A stretch of DNA of 64,000 bases from Cognatishimia activa (GCF_001458335.1 NZ_CYTO01000009.1:382385-446384), one strand, 5' to 3'; shown: positions 26,389 to 35,809, counted from the first letter of the stretch. The notes: a model not told the origin generated them from the sequence alone. Numbers and translations are program-made.

Positions 26389-27002
26389 CGAAAATGAACG
26401 GTCCATTGCGCATTGGCATTGGCGGCCCGGTGGGCGCTGGCAAGACGACCTTGACCGCGCGCTTGTCCGAAGCGCTGAAGACTGAATACTCGATCGGCGT
26501 CATCACCAATGACATCTACACGCAAGAAGATGCTGAAGCGCTGATGCGCATGCAGATCTTGCCGCAAGACCGCATTATTGGCGTAGAAACAGGGGGTTGC
26601 CCTCATACGGCCATCCGCGAGGATGCGTCCATCAACCTCGCAGCAGTTGCTGAAATGCAGGAACGCCATGCGGATTTGGAAATCGTTTTGATTGAGAGCG
26701 GTGGGGATAATCTGTCTGCAACGTTTTCTCCGGAACTCGCGGATCTAACCATCTACGTGATTGATGTGGCGGCTGGCGAAGAGATCCCACGCAAGGGTGG
26801 TCCTGCGCTGACGCGGTCGGACATTCTGATCATCAACAAAACCGATCTTGCCCCGCATGTGGGCGCCTCTCTCGAGGTAATGCAGTCTGACGCGACGAAG
26901 GCCCGTGGTGGTCGACCGTTTCTGTTCACCAATCTGAAGGCAGGTGAAGGTGCTTCTGCGGTGAAAGATGAGGTGCTAAAACAGGCGGGGCTAGCGGCTT
27001 GA
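26385..27002 (+). CDS. ureG: Urease accessory GTPase UreG
   Basis: A 205-residue SIMIBI-class GTPase that powers nickel insertion. The P-loop is [17 protein letters not shown] near residues 8-24, the metal-binding motif appears in [16 protein letters not shown] (Cys-Pro-His), and [11 protein letters not shown] is the base-recognition motif. The start overlaps the ureF stop (ATGA). It is the last urease gene; the next gene starts 49 nt downstream on the same strand. Confidence 0.97.
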   Translation: MTKMNGPLRIGIGGPVGAGKTTLTARLSEALKTEYSIGVITNDIYTQEDAEALMRMQILPQDRIIGVETGGCPHTAIREDASINLAAVAEMQERHADLEIVLIESGGDNLSATFSPELADLTIYVIDVAAGEEIPRKGGPALTRSDILIINKTDLAPHVGASLEVMQSDATKARGGRPFLFTNLKAGEGASAVKDEVLKQAGLAA

Positions 27003-27051
27003 GGCCCAGAGCCTTGAATAAGCCGCATGGCTTGGCCTTTGAGGGGTGTTC

Positions 27052-27840
27052 ATGACAATCTCGCCAGACATTCTGGTCTTTAGCGATCTGGACGGAACGC
27101 TGATCGATCACGAAACCTATGCGTGGTCTGCGGCAAAACCTGCCTTGGCCGCTCTCAAAAAAGCGGGTGCAGGGGTTGTGCTCTCAAGCAGTAAAACGGC
27201 GGCCGAAATGATCGTTTTGCGCACAGAGATGGGTTTGAATGATTGGCCCGCAATTGTTGAAAACGGGGCAGGGGTTTTGCCCTCTGGTGCTGCGGCCCTT
27301 CCTGAGCCTGTCCAGTATGCACAACTCAGAGCGGTGCTGGACCAATTGCCAGAAGAGTTTCGCCAAATGTTCACTGGATTTGGTGATATGAGCATCGCGG
27401 ATTTGGTTGAGGCAACGGGCCTTGATCAAGACGCCGCGGCTTTGGCGAAAGAGCGTTGTTTTTCAGAGCCGGGACTTTGGTCTGGCGACGAAGCGCAGAA
27501 GGGCGTTTTTCTCAAAGCTCTCGAAGATCAAGGTATTACCGCCCAGCAAGGCGGTCGGTTTTTGACCCTGTCATTTGGCAGCAACAAAGCGGATCAAATG
27601 CGTGCACTGGCCCATAAGTTCAATCCCAAACACACCATTGCGCTTGGGGATGCCCCCAACGATATTCAGATGTTGGAAGCAGCTGAGTTTCCGGTGGTGA
27701 TCAAAAACCCTCACCGTGCGCCGCTTGCACCGCTCGTAAACGAGACCCGCGCAATCCGAACGCAGCTTCCCGGGCCACAAGGCTGGAACGTAGCCATCCT
27801 TGACCTGTTGAACCAAATAGCACCGAACCCAACGACCTAA
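27052..27840 (+). CDS. Glucosyl/mannosyl-3-phosphoglycerate phosphatase (HAD-IIB family)
   Basis: A 262-residue HAD-superfamily phosphatase, type IIB cap. Motif I is FSDLDGTLIDHE at the N-terminus, motif II is VVLSSSKTAAEM, and motif III/IV is HTIALGDAPNDIQMLEAA. SSSKT and GDAPND are typical of mannosyl-3-phosphoglycerate phosphatases (MpgP), which also dephosphorylate glucosyl-3-phosphoglycerate. The start ATG 27052 follows GAGGGG. With the glycosyltransferase 18 nt downstream it should complete synthesis of glucosylglycerate, the second step of the two-step route. The choice of glucosyl over mannosyl rests on the adjacent phosphorylase. Confidence 0.85.
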   Translation: MTISPDILVFSDLDGTLIDHETYAWSAAKPALAALKKAGAGVVLSSSKTAAEMIVLRTEMGLNDWPAIVENGAGVLPSGAAALPEPVQYAQLRAVLDQLPEEFRQMFTGFGDMSIADLVEATGLDQDAAALAKERCFSEPGLWSGDEAQKGVFLKALEDQGITAQQGGRFLTLSFGSNKADQMRALAHKFNPKHTIALGDAPNDIQMLEAAEFPVVIKNPHRAPLAPLVNETRAIRTQLPGPQGWNVAILDLLNQIAPNPTT

Positions 27841-27858
27841 ATTTAAAGGCAAAATTCC

Positions 27859-29079
27859 ATGGCAGACTTCCATCAGAACGGCAATATCACCACGCTTCAC
27901 GATTTGCGGGTGCGCTCGCCGGAGGACTTGGAGATGGAGCTGCGCACCTTTGCGGAGACCCGCAAAATCTCGTTGATCCTGCCGTGCCTTTATTCCGAGC
28001 TTGAAGGTGAGGCGATGCCCCACATCTTGGAAGAATTGTCCAAGGTATCCTATTTGCATCGTATTATCATTGGCTTAGACGCCGCAGACGAAGCGCAATT
28101 TCGCCACGCAAAGGCGTTCTTTGAAGGATTGAACCAGAACCATATCGTGATTTGGAACGATAGCCCGCGCATGCTGGCGCTTGGTGACCGGTTGAAAGCT
28201 ATGGGGCTCGCGCCGACGGAAAAGGGCAAGGGCAAGAATGTCTGGTCGTCGCTTGGGTATCTGATCAGCTGTGCTGACAGTGCGGTCATGGCGATCCATG
28301 ATTGCGATATTCTGACCTATGATCGTGATATGCTGGCGAAATTGGTCTATCCGGTGGCCAATCCAAACTTTCCCTATCAAGTGGCAAAAGGGTTCTACCC
28401 GCGTATTGGTGGCGGCAAACTGAATGGCCGCGTGACGCGCCTGCTTGTCAGCCCGCTTTTGATCGCGCTCAACCGTGTGATCGGGTCGCGCGATTACATC
28501 GATTACCTGCGCAGCTTCCGATATCCGTTGTCGGGCGAATTCGCGATGCGCACCGCGATCTTGCCGGACTTGCGCATTCCTTCGGACTGGGGCTTGGAGA
28601 TTGGTGTTCTTTCTGAGGCTTGGCGCAATCTCGCGCGCAAAGCGGTCTGTCAGGTCGAGATTTCCGACGCCTATGACCACAAACATCAGTCCTTAAGTCC
28701 GGATGAGGCCACAGCAGGCCTAAACCGCATGTCGACAGATATCTGCAAAGCGATTTTCCGAAAGCTTGCTGCTGATGGCACGGTTTTCACGCAAAACACC
28801 TTCCGCACGTTGAAAGCGACCTATTATCGCTGCGCATTGGATGCGTTGGAGTCCTATTACAACGATGCCAAAATGAACGGGCTTCAGATTGACCGCCATA
28901 CGGAAGAGAAATCGATCGAATTGTTCGCCGAGAATATCGTGCGCGCAGGGCAGGTTTTCTTGGAGAACCCGAACGAAACCCCCTTCATTCCAACCTGGAA
29001 CCGCGTGCATTCCGCGGATCCTGCATTCTTGTCAGATCTTCAGGATGCGGCACGGGCAGATGAGGCGGAATACCAATAG
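27859..29079 (+). CDS. Glucosyl-3-phosphoglycerate synthase-like glycosyltransferase (GT81-type)
   Basis: A 406-residue GT-A-fold retaining glycosyltransferase. The nucleotide-sugar site is LILPCLYSELEGEAMPHILEEL followed by the metal-binding DxD in IHDCDILTYDRDML. The family segment GSRDYIDYLRSFRYPLSGEFAM and the acceptor-side EIGVLSEAW match GpgS/MpgS enzymes, which join a sugar nucleotide to 3-phosphoglycerate. With the upstream phosphatase it would make the compatible solute glucosylglycerate. Mannosyl transfer cannot be excluded from sequence alone. It ends 1 nt from the convergent phosphorylase gene. Confidence 0.82.
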   Translation: MADFHQNGNITTLHDLRVRSPEDLEMELRTFAETRKISLILPCLYSELEGEAMPHILEELSKVSYLHRIIIGLDAADEAQFRHAKAFFEGLNQNHIVIWNDSPRMLALGDRLKAMGLAPTEKGKGKNVWSSLGYLISCADSAVMAIHDCDILTYDRDMLAKLVYPVANPNFPYQVAKGFYPRIGGGKLNGRVTRLLVSPLLIALNRVIGSRDYIDYLRSFRYPLSGEFAMRTAILPDLRIPSDWGLEIGVLSEAWRNLARKAVCQVEISDAYDHKHQSLSPDEATAGLNRMSTDICKAIFRKLAADGTVFTQNTFRTLKATYYRCALDALESYYNDAKMNGLQIDRHTEEKSIELFAENIVRAGQVFLENPNETPFIPTWNRVHSADPAFLSDLQDAARADEAEYQ

Positions 29080-29080
29080 G

Positions 29081-30829
29081 TTAGGGCCTGTTGGTGATCC
29101 ATCGACATTGGTAAGGGGCAAGGGTTAGGTTTTCCTCATTCATGTCCACCGCTTCACCGGTCAACAAATCGATCCATTGCTCGTCATCGATGAGATTCAT
29201 GGATAGGTGAGGTATCTCTACCTTGCGATCACTGACGTTGTGCAATGCAAAGATGGACTGGCTGCGATCCAAGCTTTGCCGCCAGATGCCAAAGACCTCG
29301 TCCGCCAAAGGAATGGTGAACTGTGTTGCGTTGGGGTGGAACGCAGGCTGCGCGGCGCGGACTTTCAGTCGGTCACTTAGAGCGCTTAACACGCGAGATT
29401 GTGCGGAATTTGGATCATCCAAACGCGCGTTCAGCTCAGGATAATCCCAACGATGGCGGTTGATCGCGCGGTTCATGCCGCGATGTGCGACCTGTTCGTG
29501 ATCGTTCGGGGTGGCCAGCATTGAGTGAATGTAAAAGGCTGGTATCCCCTCAAGGGACATCACGATGGTTTGGGTGCACAGGAACCGCTCAAAATGCAGG
29601 TTGTCCGGACCATCAAAGGTCTGGCCAGTGGCGTCATAGAAGGTTGTATTGATCTCGTATGGCGCTTCGCCTCCATTGGGGAGCGCGCGCATAGAGACCA
29701 GGCCGCCAATAGCTTTGATCGTATCGATCATTTTCGCTTTTTCATCTTCCGGCAAGATGCCCTCGACGGGGCGCATGCCGATACCGTCATGGCTTGCGGT
29801 GAAGTTCAGATAGGCGCAACCCATTGGTGCGGGTGGCATGCCGCTTTGCCAACGGCGCAGGTAATGCGCCGAGCCCGACATAACCGCGTGTAAGATCAGC
29901 GGCGGCAACGGGAAGTTATAAATCGCATGGGCTTCGTCCCGCTTGCCGAAATAGCTTAGGTTTTCAGCCTTTGGTACGTTGGTTTCCGTAAGAAGGATGA
30001 TGTCTTCTTCGGCAAAGTCGCAAAGGTGGCGCATCAGCTGCACCACCGCATGGGTTTGGGGCAGGTGAATTGATGGGGTGCCGACCTCTTTCCAAAGGAA
30101 GGCCACCGCATCAAGCCGGATGATTTTCACCCCGTTGTCTACGTGCAAACGGATGATGCGTAGGAACTCGAGCAAGACCTCAGGATTGCGGAAGTCCAGA
30201 TCGATCTGGTCATGGCTAAAGGTACACCAGACGTGGCGCGGTCCATTTGACGTCTCGACTTTCTGGAGCAAAGGGGTCGTGCGGGGACGGACCACTTCGC
30301 TAACATCATCGTCGGGGGAGGCCTCAAAAAAGAATTTGTCATATGGTGACTGGCCCTGACGATAGGCGTTAAACCATGTGCTTTGGCTGGACATGTGGTT
30401 CAGCACCAAATCAGACATCAGGTTGAAATCTGCGCTGATGCGATTGATGTCGGGCCAATCGCCAAGCTGTGGATTTACGGCGCGGAAATCAGAGACCGCA
30501 AAACCATCGTCAGAGGTATATGGGAAAAACGGGAGAATATGGACGGAGTTCAAGACACCGTTTAGGCGACGCAATAAGAAGTCATGCAGCAAATCCAGCG
30601 GCTTATGGGAGCCATCCAAAATCGAGTTGCCGTAGGTGATCAGCAAGGCGTCTTTTTCATTCCAAAGGTCATTGCTGGGCGCGCGCCCTTTTTCAAGACG
30701 CGCTTTGTCTTCTGGCCAAAAGGCCTGTTTTACCTCGGACCCAAAGGCCGTTACGTCGATGTCAGGGTAAATCTCTTTGATCAACGCGGTTAGTCGGGCA
30801 TCAAAGGTGCTGGTTTTTTGGTCGCTCAT
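29081..30829 (-). CDS. GH13_18 sugar phosphorylase, probable glucosylglycerate phosphorylase
   Basis: A 582-residue member of the sucrose phosphorylase subfamily of GH13. The catalytic nucleophile lies in KIIRLDAVAFLWKE, the acid/base in ILLTETNVPKAENLSYF, and the third acidic residue region is NFTASHDGIG. FLWKEVGTPSIHLPQTH is typical of the group that contains characterised glucosylglycerate phosphorylases. It would split glucosylglycerate with phosphate into glucose-1-phosphate and glycerate. The gene converges on the synthase with one base between stops, so synthesis and breakdown are adjacent but on separate transcripts. Confidence 0.82.
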   Translation of the reverse strand: MSDQKTSTFDARLTALIKEIYPDIDVTAFGSEVKQAFWPEDKARLEKGRAPSNDLWNEKDALLITYGNSILDGSHKPLDLLHDFLLRRLNGVLNSVHILPFFPYTSDDGFAVSDFRAVNPQLGDWPDINRISADFNLMSDLVLNHMSSQSTWFNAYRQGQSPYDKFFFEASPDDDVSEVVRPRTTPLLQKVETSNGPRHVWCTFSHDQIDLDFRNPEVLLEFLRIIRLHVDNGVKIIRLDAVAFLWKEVGTPSIHLPQTHAVVQLMRHLCDFAEEDIILLTETNVPKAENLSYFGKRDEAHAIYNFPLPPLILHAVMSGSAHYLRRWQSGMPPAPMGCAYLNFTASHDGIGMRPVEGILPEDEKAKMIDTIKAIGGLVSMRALPNGGEAPYEINTTFYDATGQTFDGPDNLHFERFLCTQTIVMSLEGIPAFYIHSMLATPNDHEQVAHRGMNRAINRHRWDYPELNARLDDPNSAQSRVLSALSDRLKVRAAQPAFHPNATQFTIPLADEVFGIWRQSLDRSQSIFALHNVSDRKVEIPHLSMNLIDDEQWIDLLTGEAVDMNEENLTLAPYQCRWITNRP

Positions 30830-30990
30830 GAGTCTGGTTTGCCAAAGCAGTGGGTCATCGCAACCGATTTTGCATCAATTCTGCCTGAACTGCGAAAGCT
30901 AAAGCGCATGTGCCTGATATTTGTGCAGATTTTTAGTGTTTAAGGGGGAGCAAACCCTCTGGTTGAAATTCGACAGCCTTGTGATTTGGC

Positions 30991-31632
30991 TCAGTCGGAT
31001 AAGGTCAATTCAATGACCTCGCCGCCAGCAGCGTCGGCGTCTGCTTTATCATGGGTGACCATCAAAACGGGTAAATTGGCAGCACGTGCGCGATCAAAAA
31101 CCAATTTACGCATGCGGTCTCGTAGGGTCGCGTCCAGGCGCGAGAATGGCTCATCCAACAAAATGGCTTCTGGTTCCGCGAGAAGCATCCGCATAAGAGC
31201 AACCCGCGCACGTTGACCACCTGAAAGCGTATCAGGATCGCGGTTGGTGAAACCTTCGAGGCCGATTTCGTATAGCGCTGCGTCGATTTTTGTCGCGCGA
31301 TCATCAACGCCGGGCGGCAGCCCAAAGCCTATGTTTTGGCCGACGGACAGATGCGGAAACAACAGGTGATCTTGAAACAAAATGCCGACGCGTCGCTTTT
31401 GCGGTGCAAGCTCGTTTAGCTTGCGTCCGTTCAAAGTGATGACGCCGGAACAAGTGAATTCTGGTGCCAATGCTCCTGTAATTGCCGACAAAATTGTTGA
31501 TTTGCCAACGCCGGATGGCCCCATCAGGCTAACCACAGTGCCCGGTGCCACTTGGGTGTTTACGGCGGCCAAAAGCCGCCCATCCCGGTGATGGATCTGT
31601 AAGTTGTCTAGGCAAAGACCTGTCTCAGCCAT
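30991..31632 (-). CDS. ABC transporter ATP-binding protein (YnjD-like)
   Basis: A 213-residue ATPase. Walker A GPSGVGKSTILSAITGAL is near residue 33, the signature is LSGGQRARVALMRMLL, and Walker B is AILLDEPFSRLD. The short form without a TOBE domain and the partner layout match E. coli YnjD and ThiQ-type ATPases. It is the last gene of a binding-protein/permease/ATPase operon, overlapping the permease by 8 nt. Substrate unknown; thiamine-like or metal substrates have been guessed for relatives without proof. Confidence 0.88.
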   Translation of the reverse strand: MAETGLCLDNLQIHHRDGRLLAAVNTQVAPGTVVSLMGPSGVGKSTILSAITGALAPEFTCSGVITLNGRKLNELAPQKRRVGILFQDHLLFPHLSVGQNIGFGLPPGVDDRATKIDAALYEIGLEGFTNRDPDTLSGGQRARVALMRMLLAEPEAILLDEPFSRLDATLRDRMRKLVFDRARAANLPVLMVTHDKADADAAGGEVIELTLSD

Positions 31633-33340
31633 GGAGCAATCCTTTTCGGTTGCGAAACACCAATCGAGGTATGATCAACGCAGCAGCAAATGGCCACCAT
31701 GCGTTGGCGGTAAGCACAAGGGTCCAGACGCCGATGGCGCGTCGGTCTCCGCCGGACGATAGGGCGAGTGCTTCGGTGGTTAAAGTTGCGACGCGCCCGC
31801 CCGAGGTCATGAGCGTTGGCAGAAATTGCCCAATCGACACGGCCATTCCAATCGCCACTGCAGTCAGAATGGGGGCGAGGAGCATGGGCAGGCGCAGCCG
31901 CCACAACACACCGTCCGCTGAACTGCCCATCGTGGCTGCAATCGTTCCAATGCGGGCGTCCCAAGCGCGGAAGGGACCGGCGAGGGCGAGGAACACATAA
32001 GGCAGCACAAAGATGACGTGGCTGATCAACACTGGGGTAAATCCTTGCGCCGCCCCGAATTGTAGGAGCAAAATTTGTAAGCCCGGAAGGAAGGCGATCT
32101 GCGGCAAGATGAGTGGCAGGTAGAGAATGATCATGCCGCCCCGGCCAAGGTTTTGACCACGTCTGACCTCGGCCTCAAGGCAACCAAGCACAAGAACCAA
32201 TGCAATCAGCGTCGCGGCAATCGCCAAACCAAGCGTGACCAAGGTGACATCGAGCGCCTCCCAACCGTGACGGCTCCAGCTGCGCAGGCCAAATGAGCTG
32301 GGGAGCGCTTCGGGAAAACGCCAGCGTCCAGCGAAAGACCAGATGGCTTGGCTGATCAGGCCACCGATGATGGTGATGGCGGCAAAACTTGCGAGGGATA
32401 GACCGAACAGGCGGCTGACGCTGTCGCGGGTTCCGGCTGCGCGCGCGCCTTTGTTCACGGATCGATTGCGAAGCCAAGCAAACGCGCGTTCGCCAGAGAA
32501 CCAGATTAGGATAGTGGCTGCGACCAATGCCAGTTGCGTGAGCGCCGCCGCAGCCGCTGGCGCGCGCAGGGCGAGATCCGGATCTGTCATCCACTGTAGG
32601 ATAAATACGGAAAGCGTTGGCGGTGTTGTGGGGCCCAGCACCATGGCCACATCGACGTTCGACATGGCATAGGCGAGCACGGCGTAAACGGGCAGGCGGA
32701 TTTGGCCATAGAGAGCAGGCAACACCAAAAGCAACCATGCGCGGGTCTTGCCATAGCCTAGCGACTGCGCCACTTGCATACGCCCGCGCACGCCGATTTG
32801 GGGGAGGGCCGCGAGGGACATAAGCAGCAGAAATGGCAATTCTTTCGCGATCAATCCTGCGATCAGAGCGATCCCTTGCGGGTCCTGAACAATCAGCAAA
32901 TCCGGCGGCCTCTCCCAGCCCGTGGCCCACGGGGATAAAAGGCGCGAGGCCCAGCCCGATGGGGCGATCATAAAGGCAAGACCCAGCGCGGCGGCAGCAT
33001 GGGGCATGGCAAGGAGCGGTGACAGAACGCGCTCTAACGCTTTGAAAACACGGGTGCCATGCCATCCGGCGATGAGAAGGATACAGCCCAAAAGGGCGAT
33101 GGCGGTAGAGATCACTCCGGTTTTGACGGAAAGCCAGATGGACATTTCAATGCCCGGCTCACTCAGAAACATGGCCCATGGGGTGAGTGAGAACCCACTT
33201 TCGCCTGTCAGGCGCATGCCGCCGAAGGCGGGCAGCAACGTGCCCAGTAATCCAGCGGCGATGGGGCCGAGAAGAACGGCGATGGTGATAAGGGGGATAA
33301 GCCCCCAACCACCGCCGTTGTTGGTCTTATTGCGCAACAC
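31625..33340 (-). CDS. ABC transporter permease, two fused halves (YnjC-like)
   Basis: A 571-residue inner-membrane permease with about twelve hydrophobic segments in two homologous halves, as in YnjC, ThiP and FbpB-type proteins. EAA-like loops appear around SLGYGKTRAWLLLVLPALYGQ in the first half and TMGSSADGVLWRLRLPMLLAP in the second. It overlaps the binding-protein gene by 14 nt and the ATPase by 8 nt, which makes a tightly coupled transcript. Confidence 0.88.
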   Translation of the reverse strand: MLRNKTNNGGGWGLIPLITIAVLLGPIAAGLLGTLLPAFGGMRLTGESGFSLTPWAMFLSEPGIEMSIWLSVKTGVISTAIALLGCILLIAGWHGTRVFKALERVLSPLLAMPHAAAALGLAFMIAPSGWASRLLSPWATGWERPPDLLIVQDPQGIALIAGLIAKELPFLLLMSLAALPQIGVRGRMQVAQSLGYGKTRAWLLLVLPALYGQIRLPVYAVLAYAMSNVDVAMVLGPTTPPTLSVFILQWMTDPDLALRAPAAAAALTQLALVAATILIWFSGERAFAWLRNRSVNKGARAAGTRDSVSRLFGLSLASFAAITIIGGLISQAIWSFAGRWRFPEALPSSFGLRSWSRHGWEALDVTLVTLGLAIAATLIALVLVLGCLEAEVRRGQNLGRGGMIILYLPLILPQIAFLPGLQILLLQFGAAQGFTPVLISHVIFVLPYVFLALAGPFRAWDARIGTIAATMGSSADGVLWRLRLPMLLAPILTAVAIGMAVSIGQFLPTLMTSGGRVATLTTEALALSSGGDRRAIGVWTLVLTANAWWPFAAALIIPRLVFRNRKGLLHG

Positions 33341-34523
33341 CGTAACGCTCTGTCCAGTCCGCTTGGATTTGTGTCATCCAGCTTGGGTGCGGTTCCGGGA
33401 GGGCTTTGCCCAGCTCGGCAGGGGGCAGCGTCGCAATACCCAGATCGAGATTGGCGAATGCGTCCGCATCAGCGGCGGGCAGCGCGGCCATGTCCAGAAC
33501 GGTGCCGTAACCCAGAATGTCAGGGGTTTGGGCGCGCAGCTGTGCTTCTGGGCTGAGCAGGAAGTTTGCCACCACCATGGCACCGGCTTTGGCGTTTGCG
33601 TTGTAAGGGATGGCCACGAAGCTCGCGTTGCCCAAGGTACCGCCGTCAAGCACGTAGGTGCGTGCGCTTTCTGGCAGTTGTTCGTTGGCAATGGCTGCGG
33701 TTGCTTCACCCGGAGAGAAGCTGATCGCCAGATCGACTTCGCCATCGTTGATCAGTTGCAATTGGCGCGGGCCAGTCTGTGGGTAGGCTTTGCCAGAACG
33801 CCACAGGTTTGGCGTTGCGGTTTCAAGCCATGCCCAAAGCGGTGCGGTGACCTCTGCATAATTGTCGCCTGCAGGTGCTTGCAGTGCTGTGGCATCCGGT
33901 GCCAATTCGATCAGCATTTGCTTGAGGAATGTGGACCCCAAGAAGTCCGGTGGCTGTGGGAAGGTGAAACGGCCCGGGTTGGCGGCGATCCACTCTTGCA
34001 GCGCGTCTGCGGATTTTGGTGGTTCTGGCAGGGTTTCACTATCGTAGATGAACACCACCTGCGCCATGGCCCATGGGCTTTCATACCCGTCTGTGGGGAC
34101 CGTGAAATCGGTTGTTACAGTCTTTCCAGCCACGTCGACATATTGCCAATTCGGCAGGCTTTCCGCGAAAGGGCCAAACAGAAGGTCGGCTTCTTTCATC
34201 GCGTTGAAGTTCGCGCCGTTGATCCAAATCATATCAACCGCGCCACCTTCATCTTTGCCCGCAGCCTGTTCGGCTACAACGCGGCCGACCGCATCGGCCG
34301 TGTCCGTCAGTTTGACATGTTCAAGGGTGACCCCATGGTCTTCTTTGACCCGATCACCAACCCAAGCGATGAAGTCATTGGTGGTGGTAGAGCCGCCCCA
34401 AGCATTCCAATAAACGGTCTCGCCATTTGCCGCTTTCAACACGCTGTCCCAATCGCTTGGGTCTGTGTCAGCAAACGCGGCTGAGGCGAGAACAAGGCTG
34501 CCTGCGGCCAATAGATGTTTCAT
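33327..34523 (-). CDS. ABC transporter periplasmic binding protein (YnjB-like)
   Basis: A 398-residue secreted binding protein of the type found with ThiP/YnjC permeases. It has a clear signal peptide MKHLLAAGSLVLASAAFA and a mature N-terminus DTDPSDWDSVLKAANGETVYWNAWGGS. NFLLSPEAQLRAQTPDILGYGTVLDMAALP near the C-terminus is a YnjB-like segment. GGAAGGA is 9-10 nt upstream of the start. First gene of the minus-strand operon. Confidence 0.87.
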   Translation of the reverse strand: MKHLLAAGSLVLASAAFADTDPSDWDSVLKAANGETVYWNAWGGSTTTNDFIAWVGDRVKEDHGVTLEHVKLTDTADAVGRVVAEQAAGKDEGGAVDMIWINGANFNAMKEADLLFGPFAESLPNWQYVDVAGKTVTTDFTVPTDGYESPWAMAQVVFIYDSETLPEPPKSADALQEWIAANPGRFTFPQPPDFLGSTFLKQMLIELAPDATALQAPAGDNYAEVTAPLWAWLETATPNLWRSGKAYPQTGPRQLQLINDGEVDLAISFSPGEATAAIANEQLPESARTYVLDGGTLGNASFVAIPYNANAKAGAMVVANFLLSPEAQLRAQTPDILGYGTVLDMAALPAADADAFANLDLGIATLPPAELGKALPEPHPSWMTQIQADWTERYGVAQ

Positions 34524-35080
34524 GGGGTGTCCTTCCCTTGGTACTTTTTATTCGTTAAGTCTTGGCAATGCCTGCGTTTTTGAGGCGGGCCCGGACCATT
34601 TTAAACAGGGATAGAGAAGCGGGCACGCCCTCGCAACGGTGATGAAGGATTGCATCCGTTATCTTACGAACTTGTGATTGAAGGTCATCTTATGACGTCG
34701 ACAAAGTGACTTTGGTTGGTGCAGTTTTGGTGCCTGGCCAGGCCGTTTCTTCGGGTCGTCGAATCGTGTGTAAAATTTTTATCTATAAAAAATTTCAGGC
34801 GCAAAAGAGATTCTAAGCAATTGAATAATAACGATAAAATGACACACCCAAGAAATGGGCGTAAAAATTCGCGCCGTAACGGAAAATCCTTCTAACTTAT
34901 TGTTTTTAAACTGATAAGTTTTGTCGTTCTGATTTTCGCACTCTGCGGCGCTTGTGATTTGGAAGCGCAGCGGTCATCCCTAGCATCAACAAAACGGGAC
35001 AGCTTTGAAACCATGGCGATCAATTATCAATTAAATCTCTGCGCGCTGCGCCGAGCTGCCCCGTTGCACGAGGCAAGGCA
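34524..35080. other. 557-bp intergenic region between ynjB-like gene and bioM
   Basis: It separates divergent operons. It contains one clear regulatory element, the BioR-type box at 34779-34788, in an A+T-rich stretch (34770-34920) that may hold the bioMNY promoter. An 18-codon ORF at 34839-34895 has no ribosome binding site. I see no tRNA or riboswitch here; in particular no TPP-riboswitch core upstream of the transporter gene. Confidence 0.5.
34779..34788. promoter_or_regulatory. BioR-type biotin repressor box
   Basis: TTATCTATAA matches exactly the TTATMKATAA consensus described for BioR, the GntR-family biotin regulator of alphaproteobacteria. It lies in the intergenic region ahead of the biotin importer bioMNY, 292 bp upstream of bioM. 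The distance is longer than usual for an operator, which implies a long leader or a distant promoter. Confidence 0.72.
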
Positions 35081-35809
35081 ATGAATATGCCCAGCCGGAT
35101 AGAGCTTCGCGACGCTAAGTTTGAGGTTGAAGGTAAAGCCATTTTGCATGGGCTGGACCTCGACATCGCCGCGCCGCGCATTGGCATCATTGGTCGAAAC
35201 GGGTCCGGCAAGTCCACGCTCGCCCGATTGCTGGTTGGACTGGTTGCGCCGAGTTCGGGCGACGTGCGCATCAATGGGCATGATCTGGCGAAAGACCGCC
35301 GCGCCGCGCTTCGCGAAGTTGGCATTCTGTTTCAAAACCCGGAACACCAAATCATCTTTCCCACAGTCATCGAAGAGATTGCCTTTGGCGTGGGTCAGCT
35401 TGGCCAGTCCAAAACAGAGGCCGCGGAGAACGCGAAGGAAATCCTAGCGCGGTTCGGCTTGAGCCATTGGGAAAACGCCTATATCGCCTCGCTATCTCAG
35501 GGCCAAAAGCATCTTGTTTGTCTGATGGCGATTGTGGCCATGGCTCCTAAGCTTTTGATTTTGGATGAACCTTTTGCAGGTCTTGATATCCCAACCAAAG
35601 CACAGCTGACCCGGTATTTGGCCCATTACGAGGGCAGCCTTGTACATATCACCCACGATCTGGCGGATCTTGAGGGCTATGAACAGCTGATCTGGATCGA
35701 TCAGGGCAATATCAAAATGACCGGTGCGCGCGATGACGTCATCGCCGCCTACTTGGAGGCCATGCATGCGCTAGGAGGGGATGATGATCTCGCTGACCTC
35801 TCCCGTTAG
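35081..35809 (+). CDS. bioM: Biotin ECF transporter ATPase BioM
   Basis: A 242-residue energy-coupling-factor ATPase. Walker A GRNGSGKSTLARLL is near residue 38, the Q-loop is GILFQNPEHQIIFPTV, and the signature/Walker B read LSQGQKHLVCLMAIVAMAPKLLILDEPFAGLD. NPEHQ is typical of ECF ATPases. Its 3' end overlaps bioN by 29 nt, and bioN-bioY follow, identifying it as BioM rather than a cobalt or nickel ATPase. Confidence 0.92.
   Translation: MNMPSRIELRDAKFEVEGKAILHGLDLDIAAPRIGIIGRNGSGKSTLARLLVGLVAPSSGDVRINGHDLAKDRRAALREVGILFQNPEHQIIFPTVIEEIAFGVGQLGQSKTEAAENAKEILARFGLSHWENAYIASLSQGQKHLVCLMAIVAMAPKLLILDEPFAGLDIPTKAQLTRYLAHYEGSLVHITHDLADLEGYEQLIWIDQGNIKMTGARDDVIAAYLEAMHALGGDDDLADLSR

Noticed and set aside
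32922-34484. 520-codon plus-strand ORF opposite the YnjBC-like genes
   Set aside because: Antisense to a binding protein with signal peptide and a permease with clear helices; no recognisable motifs.
34524-34800. Possible TPP riboswitch upstream of the ThiB/YnjB-like gene
   Set aside because: The conserved CTGAGA and ACCTGA core elements are not found in this leader.
34839-34895. 18-codon ORF after the BioR box
   Set aside because: No Shine-Dalgarno sequence and far from bioM; likely chance in an A+T-rich spacer, although a leader peptide cannot be fully ruled out.
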